Position numbers and translations under genes: made by a program. From NCBI GenBank assembly GCA_019136135.1, contig JAGVUR010000043.1, positions 1-62,126 on the forward strand: DNA of 62,126 nucleotides, given 5' to 3'. The notes below the pieces were generated by a model. That model made no database searches. It saw only the letters and a program-made list of their open reading frames with translations, and was not told the DNA's origin. The stretch comes from Verrucomicrobiota bacterium. Lineage in GTDB: Bacteria; Verrucomicrobiota; Lentisphaeria; Oligosphaerales; Oligosphaeraceae. Positions 57,323 to 62,126 of the stretch are shown here, piece after piece; the stretch's first letter is position 1, and every line of letters starts with the position of its first letter.

Positions 57323-59230
57323 TTAGATTCCAGTAATGGCATTAAAACGGCAGGCGGCCTTGCAGGCGCCGCATTTGATGCATTTGTCTGCATCGATGAC
57401 ATGCACTTCCTTGACTTTTCCGGTGATTGCGCCAACCGGGCATTTGCGGACACAGGCTGTGCAGCCCTTGCAGAGAGCCGCATCGATTTCAGGACGGGCC
57501 AGCGCTTTGCATTCACCGGTCGGACAGATTTTCCGGTAAACATGCGCTTCATATTCTTCACGGAAATTGTGCAGTGTTGACAGGACTGGATTCGGCGCGG
57601 TTTTGCCCAGTCCGCAGAGGGATCCCAATTGGACGGCCTTGGCGGTCTGCTCGAGAAGCTCGAGGGTGTCTTCATTGGCGCGCCCATTGATGATGTCATC
57701 AAGCAAAAACAGCATCTGCTTGGTGCCTTCGCGGCAGGGAACGCATTTGCCGCAGGATTCATTCTGGGTGAACTGCATGAAGAAGCGAGCAATGCTGACC
57801 ATGCAGGTCTGCTTGTTCATCACCACCAGCCCCCCGGACCCAACCATGGCGCCGGCGCCTTTCAGCGAATCAAAGTCCAAGGGCAAATCAAGCAAATCCG
57901 GCGTCAAGCAGCCGCCTGAGGGACCGCCGATCTGAACAGCCTTGAAGTCCTCGCCGGTAACATGACCGGCATTGTCGGTGACACCGCCACCGATATTGTA
58001 GACGATTTCCCGGAGAGTGGTGCCAAAGGGAACCTCGATCAGGCCGGTGTTGGCGACATGGCCGGTCAACGCAAAGGTTTTTGTGCCTGGTGACTTTTCC
58101 GTGCCGACGGAACGGTAGACCTCGACGCCTTTGCGGATGATGTAGGGAATCGACGCAAGGGTTTCCACGTTGTTGATGACCGTGGGTTTCCCGTAAAGCC
58201 CGCGTTCGGCCGGGAACGGCGGCTTCGGGCTGGGCATCCCGCGTTTGCCTTCAATGGAAGCCATCAGCGCAGTTTCCTCGCCGCAGACAAAGGCGCCGGC
58301 GCCTTCGACGACCCGAACGTGAAAGTTGAATCCGCTCTGGAACAAATTGTTGCCGAGCAGCCCGCGTTCTTCAGCCGCCTTGATGGCGTTGCGCATGCGT
58401 TGAACAGCCAGGGGGTACTCAGTACGCACGTAGACGACGCCCTCGTCCGCTCCGACGGCCTTGCCGGCGATCAGCATGCCTTCGAGTACGGCGTGGGGGT
58501 TGCCTTCCATGACCGAACGATCCATGAAAGCGCCGGGATCCCCTTCGTCTCCATTGCAAATGACGTATTTTTTGTCCCCTTTTGAGGCAAGGGTGAATTT
58601 CCATTTCAGGCCGGTCGGGAAGCCGCCGCCACCGCGTCCACGCAGGCCGGCATCGATGATCTTCTGGCAGATCTGTTCCGCGCTCATTTCCGTCAGTGCC
58701 TTGCGGGCGGCCTTATAGCCCTCGTTGTAGATGTATTCTTCGATGTTATCCGGCTCGATCAGGCAGTTTTTGAGGACGACCCGGTTTTGGCGGGTATAGA
58801 AGGTGATCTCATCTTCATGCCGCCGAGGCTTTTTGCTGACCGGATCGACATAGACGAGGCGGTCGATGATTTCGCCGGTTTTCAGGGTGACGTTGACGAT
58901 TTCCGCGGCGTCTTCAGGTTTGACATGGCAGTAGAAGATGCCTTCGGGTTCGATGCGAAGAATCGGCCCAACCTGGCAGAAGCCCTGGCAACCGCTTTTT
59001 GAAAAGTAGGTTTCGCCGCTGTGGTCTTCATGACTCATCAGGTCAATGACCGCTTTTTCGCCGGCTTTTTCCATTTCCGCACAAATGGCGTCACGGACTT
59101 TCAATGCCCCGTTGGCGATACAACCTGTACCGCCGCAGATAATGACGCGTCTTTTCAGATCTGCGACCTGCTGCTTGTAGTGAGCCGCTATCTTTTCCAA
59201 ATCAGGGGTTTTAGCAGGAATGTTAGTCAT
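57323..59230 (-). CDS. hydB: NuoF-like flavoprotein subunit HydB, set 2
   Basis: FMN/NAD(P)-binding subunit. N-terminal thioredoxin-like domain (IICGGTGCIANGA, GCQGFCQVGP), then GRGGGGFPTGLKW, NGDEGDPGAFMDRS, CGEETALMASIEGKRG and cluster motif NESCGKCVPCREGT. Two C-terminal [4Fe-4S] motifs, CKGCTACVRKC and CIKCGACKAAC. 635 residues. It begins two bases after hydC stops, suggesting translational coupling. Confidence 0.95.
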   Translation of the reverse strand: MTNIPAKTPDLEKIAAHYKQQVADLKRRVIICGGTGCIANGALKVRDAICAEMEKAGEKAVIDLMSHEDHSGETYFSKSGCQGFCQVGPILRIEPEGIFYCHVKPEDAAEIVNVTLKTGEIIDRLVYVDPVSKKPRRHEDEITFYTRQNRVVLKNCLIEPDNIEEYIYNEGYKAARKALTEMSAEQICQKIIDAGLRGRGGGGFPTGLKWKFTLASKGDKKYVICNGDEGDPGAFMDRSVMEGNPHAVLEGMLIAGKAVGADEGVVYVRTEYPLAVQRMRNAIKAAEERGLLGNNLFQSGFNFHVRVVEGAGAFVCGEETALMASIEGKRGMPSPKPPFPAERGLYGKPTVINNVETLASIPYIIRKGVEVYRSVGTEKSPGTKTFALTGHVANTGLIEVPFGTTLREIVYNIGGGVTDNAGHVTGEDFKAVQIGGPSGGCLTPDLLDLPLDFDSLKGAGAMVGSGGLVVMNKQTCMVSIARFFMQFTQNESCGKCVPCREGTKQMLFLLDDIINGRANEDTLELLEQTAKAVQLGSLCGLGKTAPNPVLSTLHNFREEYEAHVYRKICPTGECKALARPEIDAALCKGCTACVRKCPVGAITGKVKEVHVIDADKCIKCGACKAACRFNAITGI

Positions 59231-59232
59231 GA

Positions 59233-59754
59233 TTATTCTTCTCCCTTAGCATTTTTTTCCTCAGCGATAATCTTATCGAGGATATCGTCAATCATAGCCG
59301 GAGTGACCTGGCCATAGACTTCCTCGTCGATGACAACGACCGGTGCAAGCCCGCAGGCGCCCAGGCAACTGACCATCTCAAGGGTGAAAAGCAGGTCGTC
59401 GGTGGTGCGCTTGTCGTCATTGAGCCCGAGGCGCTTGTAGATGTGCTGCTGGATGCCCGTCGATTTCTTGACATGGCAAGCTGTTCCGTCACAGATGCGG
59501 ATGATATGCTTCCCTTTCGGTTCGAGCGAAAAGTGCGCATAGAATGTGGCTACGCCATAGACATGGGCAACCGGCACATCAAGCGAGGTGGCAAGATAGC
59601 TGATCACGTCTCGCGACAGGTACTTGTATACCTCCTGCGTTTCCTGAAGAATGGGAATCAGCCTCCCGGGATCATACTCGTTTTTTTCTAGAATGGCGTT
59701 GACGGCAGCCAAATGCTGTACCATAGCCTTCGTTTTTTCAACACTTTCCTGCAT
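59233..59754 (-). CDS. hydC: NuoE-like [2Fe-2S] subunit HydC, set 2
   Basis: 173 residues. Cluster cysteines in RICDGTACHVKKS and VSCLGACGLAP, with VYGQVTPAMIDDILDKII following. The N-terminal helical part (ILQETQEVYKYLSRDVISYLATSLDVP) is normal for the family. 55 bases after the SpoIIE-type phosphatase gene, so likely the same transcript. Confidence 0.95.
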   Translation of the reverse strand: MQESVEKTKAMVQHLAAVNAILEKNEYDPGRLIPILQETQEVYKYLSRDVISYLATSLDVPVAHVYGVATFYAHFSLEPKGKHIIRICDGTACHVKKSTGIQQHIYKRLGLNDDKRTTDDLLFTLEMVSCLGACGLAPVVVIDEEVYGQVTPAMIDDILDKIIAEEKNAKGEE

Positions 59755-59809
59755 GCATTTCCTCCAATGGCGTTAATGGAAACAACGGCGCAAAAAACTT
59801 GCACAGCCG

Positions 59810-61000
59810 TCAGACGTACTTGATATCAACCTTTTTCAAAAATTTGTTTCTTAGGATGCCGGCAATGCGCTGCACGATGTTGCGACGCAATTCCAGTTCC
59901 TGGGGTAGGTTCGGATCCTGATGTGCTTCATTGATGCGGGTGCCCACAAGAAAGTAGATCAGGTCATTGCGGCGCATCATTTCGGCCAGGATGCCGGCCG
60001 GATTGCGGGGCATGAACGTATCGGCCTTTTCAAGGTACCCCGCCGCCTTGGTCAGCGTGAAAATGCCTTCCGTAACCAGGTCGATGCCCGGCATCGTGGA
60101 CATCGGCGGCATGTCCGAGGAAATACTGCCCAAGTCCATTTTCAGTTCCCGGTTCAACTCCCGGGCGATAATTTCGGCCGAGGTGCCGCCGCAGACTGCT
60201 TTCTCGCCATCAAAGGTATCGATAAGCTTGGCGCACTCGGCATCATGCTGTCGATCATACGGAGGTCCGGTGAAGATGAGCATCTTTCGCGGATGGCGGA
60301 AGTAGAGGGATGCGCAAGTCATGTCGTCCTTGTTGATGCGCTGGGGTTCTTTGCCGCGAGCTTCCTTGATGATGGCGTTGCAGAGTTCATGCGAGGAGAT
60401 CGACGGGGTGTTGCCGAGGATCTCGCCGATGAAGGCGGCGCAGCCGGATTCGCGCCAGCCCAATGGCCATTCGGGTGTTCCCATGGCGGCCTGGCTGATG
60501 CCATCGGAGAAGAAGACAATGCGGTCTTCGCACTGCGCCGAAAAATGGTAGATTTTCATCTTCCGGTCGTTCCAGCGCTCGGATTCAAGCCGTTCAAAGG
60601 GAATTTTGATTTGTTCGCCCTGACGGAACAGCAGAAACGGGGGGTTGCCCATTTCGACGATGCGGATCGAAAAGTCCGTCCAGGCATTCAAGATGGTAAA
60701 CGTGGCGTAGCTGATTTTCCGTACCTGGCAGATGGGCAAGGCGCTCATCATGATTTCAGCAGCATGTAAAATGCTATAGTTGGGCTGGGCGGCGAACTTC
60801 ATCGCCATCGTGGCAGTCATTGAAGCGAGAATGTTGGCCTTGACACCGCTACCCAAACCGTCGGAAAGAACTGCCACAACACGCCCGTCGCTATCGCTCT
60901 TTTCAAAACGGAAGGCATCCCCGCAGATGCTTTCACCATGCTTGTTGCATTGGCTATAGGCCAGGTCGAGAAAAAGAGGATGTTCGGTGTTGGTGTTCAT
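59810..61000 (-). CDS. SpoIIE-type PP2C phosphatase, hydrogenase-associated
   Basis: Serine/threonine phosphatase of the SpoIIE group. Metal-site segments are GDAFRF, VAVLSDGLGSGVKA (about residue 43) and IVFFSDGISQA, with KDDMTCASLYF near the end of the ~235-residue catalytic domain. The remaining ~160 residues (from KMLIFTGPPYDRQHD) form an uncharacterised domain that I associate with [FeFe] hydrogenase gene clusters. No receiver or PAS domain is attached. Located between the sensory hydrogenase-like gene (56-base gap) and hydC-2, so a signalling role in hydrogenase regulation is inferred. Confidence 0.83.
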   Translation of the reverse strand: MNTNTEHPLFLDLAYSQCNKHGESICGDAFRFEKSDSDGRVVAVLSDGLGSGVKANILASMTATMAMKFAAQPNYSILHAAEIMMSALPICQVRKISYATFTILNAWTDFSIRIVEMGNPPFLLFRQGEQIKIPFERLESERWNDRKMKIYHFSAQCEDRIVFFSDGISQAAMGTPEWPLGWRESGCAAFIGEILGNTPSISSHELCNAIIKEARGKEPQRINKDDMTCASLYFRHPRKMLIFTGPPYDRQHDAECAKLIDTFDGEKAVCGGTSAEIIARELNRELKMDLGSISSDMPPMSTMPGIDLVTEGIFTLTKAAGYLEKADTFMPRNPAGILAEMMRRNDLIYFLVGTRINEAHQDPNLPQELELRRNIVQRIAGILRNKFLKKVDIKYV

Positions 61001-61056
61001 AAGGACTCTGTTTTAACTTCAGAACATACGGAATCTGCGGAAATTTTTGCCGCGGC

Positions 61057-62126
61057 TTATTTTTCGGCGTAGTTTTCCGCGATGGAACGCAGGAGAATCT
61101 CGGTTTCGGCCATGTGCTCTCCAAGCTTGCATGCGATGTCCTGCACAGTCGCCAAATTCTTCTCGATGACCTTGCGGGCCTGATCGGCAATTTGCTCGCG
61201 GGTGAACTCGGTTTGCGTGACATCAAAGAGGATGGCACCGACAACTTGGCCGGGTTCAATGTTGAAGATGATGATGTTGAGCAGTTTCTTGTCGAGCTTC
61301 AAGGCGCTTCTGGAGAGTTCCTTGCCGGTATTGATCACTTCTTTGAAGAGGTCGGCGAAGGGGATCATGGTTTCGAGGTAGGCATTGGGCATGCCTGGGG
61401 ATATCTCATAGATTTCCAGTGCGTTTTCGCCGCAGAGTTCGGCGAAGCGGCGGTTGCATTCGATCAGTTGCAGGTTGCTGTTGACGATGACCACGGCCGC
61501 CGGGATGCAGCGCAAGATTGCATTGGATTTTTTCTGGGCCAAGTTTCGCAGGTAGGATACGCACATGCAGGGTTCGGCCTTGCCGGCCAGAAGCGCCTTG
61601 GCAAAATTCTGGCAGGTATCGTATCCGCATCCCCCGCAATTGAGTTCATCCTCTGGTGTTGCCTTGCCAATCAGGAGCAAGGCCTGCTTGATGTCACGCA
61701 TGGAAACTTCAGGATCCTGAACCGGTGCGGTATCGTACTTCTCCGTGATCTCCGCAACACTGCGTGGCTGCGGCTCCCTTTGGAAATCAGTATTGCGGAT
61801 GATGCGCAGGCGTTCGAGCAGCCCTGGCGAACAATGTTCGGTTCCGGGTCCATGCACGCAACCGCCGATGCAAGAAAGTGCCTCCAGAAAAACCGGCTCG
61901 CGGATATCGTCAGGATGAAGCCCCTGAAGAGCCTGCCGCAACGCCTCGATGCCGGAAACCACTGTGTAGTTGATGTGGTCGCATCCGGGATGCACCCGCA
62001 ACGTTTCATTCATGCCGCCCTCAATCGGATAAATGGCGCCGTCCTTGGAATCTTCCGGGACAAAGCGGTCTTCTTCCGTGGGCTGCAACTGCCATGGATC
62101 GATCTTCAACTCCTTGAGCCATTGCC
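61057..62126 (-). CDS. Sensory [FeFe] hydrogenase-like protein with Fe-S and PAS domains (5' end outside window)
   Basis: The frame runs off the window end; a TTG at 62107-62109 overlaps AAGGAG and is not a credible start. The visible part starts in the end of an H-cluster domain: GAIYPIEGGMNETLRV and FLEALSCIGGCVHGPG, the latter equivalent to L3 (CPGGCxxGGG) of catalytic enzymes. Next is a four-Cys Fe-S domain, CGGCGYDTCQNF ... AEPCMC (about 170-195 of the visible part), then a PAS domain (AAVVIVNSNLQLIECNRRFAELCG) and a C-terminal helical region. This matches HydS-like putative hydrogen sensors. No kinase or cyclase output domain follows. Confidence 0.8.
   Translation of the reverse strand, partial: QWLKELKIDPWQLQPTEEDRFVPEDSKDGAIYPIEGGMNETLRVHPGCDHINYTVVSGIEALRQALQGLHPDDIREPVFLEALSCIGGCVHGPGTEHCSPGLLERLRIIRNTDFQREPQPRSVAEITEKYDTAPVQDPEVSMRDIKQALLLIGKATPEDELNCGGCGYDTCQNFAKALLAGKAEPCMCVSYLRNLAQKKSNAILRCIPAAVVIVNSNLQLIECNRRFAELCGENALEIYEISPGMPNAYLETMIPFADLFKEVINTGKELSRSALKLDKKLLNIIIFNIEPGQVVGAILFDVTQTEFTREQIADQARKVIEKNLATVQDIACKLGEHMAETEILLRSIAENYAEK

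Overview
The window looks like chromosome of an anaerobic, carbohydrate-degrading bacterium of the PVC group, most plausibly Lentisphaerota (Victivallales-like) or Kiritimatiellota. This is inferred from the mix of genes: large secreted and cytoplasmic glycoside hydrolases including two GH106-like proteins, an FAD-dependent oxidoreductase of a type common in those phyla, two trimeric [FeFe] hydrogenases with Rex, a superoxide reductase, a bacterial family-B DNA polymerase and unusual low-complexity intergenic repeats. No rRNA or ribosomal protein gene is present to fix the taxonomy.

Layout. 1-4.3 kb: tRNA-Ala(CGC), a secreted parallel beta-helix (GH28/pectin-lyase-like) protein, and a two-gene plus-strand unit (FAD oxidoreductase, histidine phosphatase). 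4.3-4.97 kb: hairpin and tandem repeats. 4.97-19.3 kb: ten minus-strand genes separated by 3-38 bases, probably one long operon (etfB-etfA-KASIII-Gfo/Idh-enolase-like-aconitase-protein kinase-mraY-polB-GH106). 19.3-20.26 kb: a gene-free mosaic of at least four repeat families. 20.26-32.56 kb: a large secreted clan GH-A enzyme facing a divergent plus-strand unit of a 1502-residue LamG/TIM-barrel protein, a secreted GH106-like protein and a membrane-anchored NUC1-type nuclease. 32.6-33.0 kb: tRNA-Gln(TTG) and two near-identical tRNA-Leu(GAG). 33.2-37.1 kb: a secreted GH5-like protein and 6-phosphogluconate dehydrogenase. 37.2-39.9 kb: an accessory island of repeat arrays, a possible transposase remnant, an AT-rich Rhs-type toxin/immunity scrap, and an IS200-like element inserted into the Rhs tip. 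39.9-48.0 kb: a six-gene minus-strand sugar-modification locus (NodB-like protein, DegT aminotransferase, two amidohydrolases, GH2, mutarotase-like protein). 48.2-62.1 kb: redox region with HydABC-1, divergent rex, a mannonate-dehydratase-like gene, desulfoferrodoxin, HydABC-2, a SpoIIE-type phosphatase and a PAS-containing sensory hydrogenase-like protein cut by the window end.

How it fits together. Secreted enzymes release sugars (rhamnose, uronates, galactosides are inferred); cytoplasmic GH106, GH2, Gfo/Idh, UxuA-like, Gnd and aconitase point to intracellular catabolism; the NADH and reduced ferredoxin formed can be reoxidised as H2 by the HydABC complexes, with Rex probably sensing NADH/NAD+ and the phosphatase plus PAS hydrogenase forming a plausible regulatory arm. 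The most unusual items are the displaced Rhs tip whose reading frame is restored exactly when the IS is removed in silico, an enolase paralogue without the catalytic residues, and a structured multi-hairpin intergenic repeat family present at seven places.
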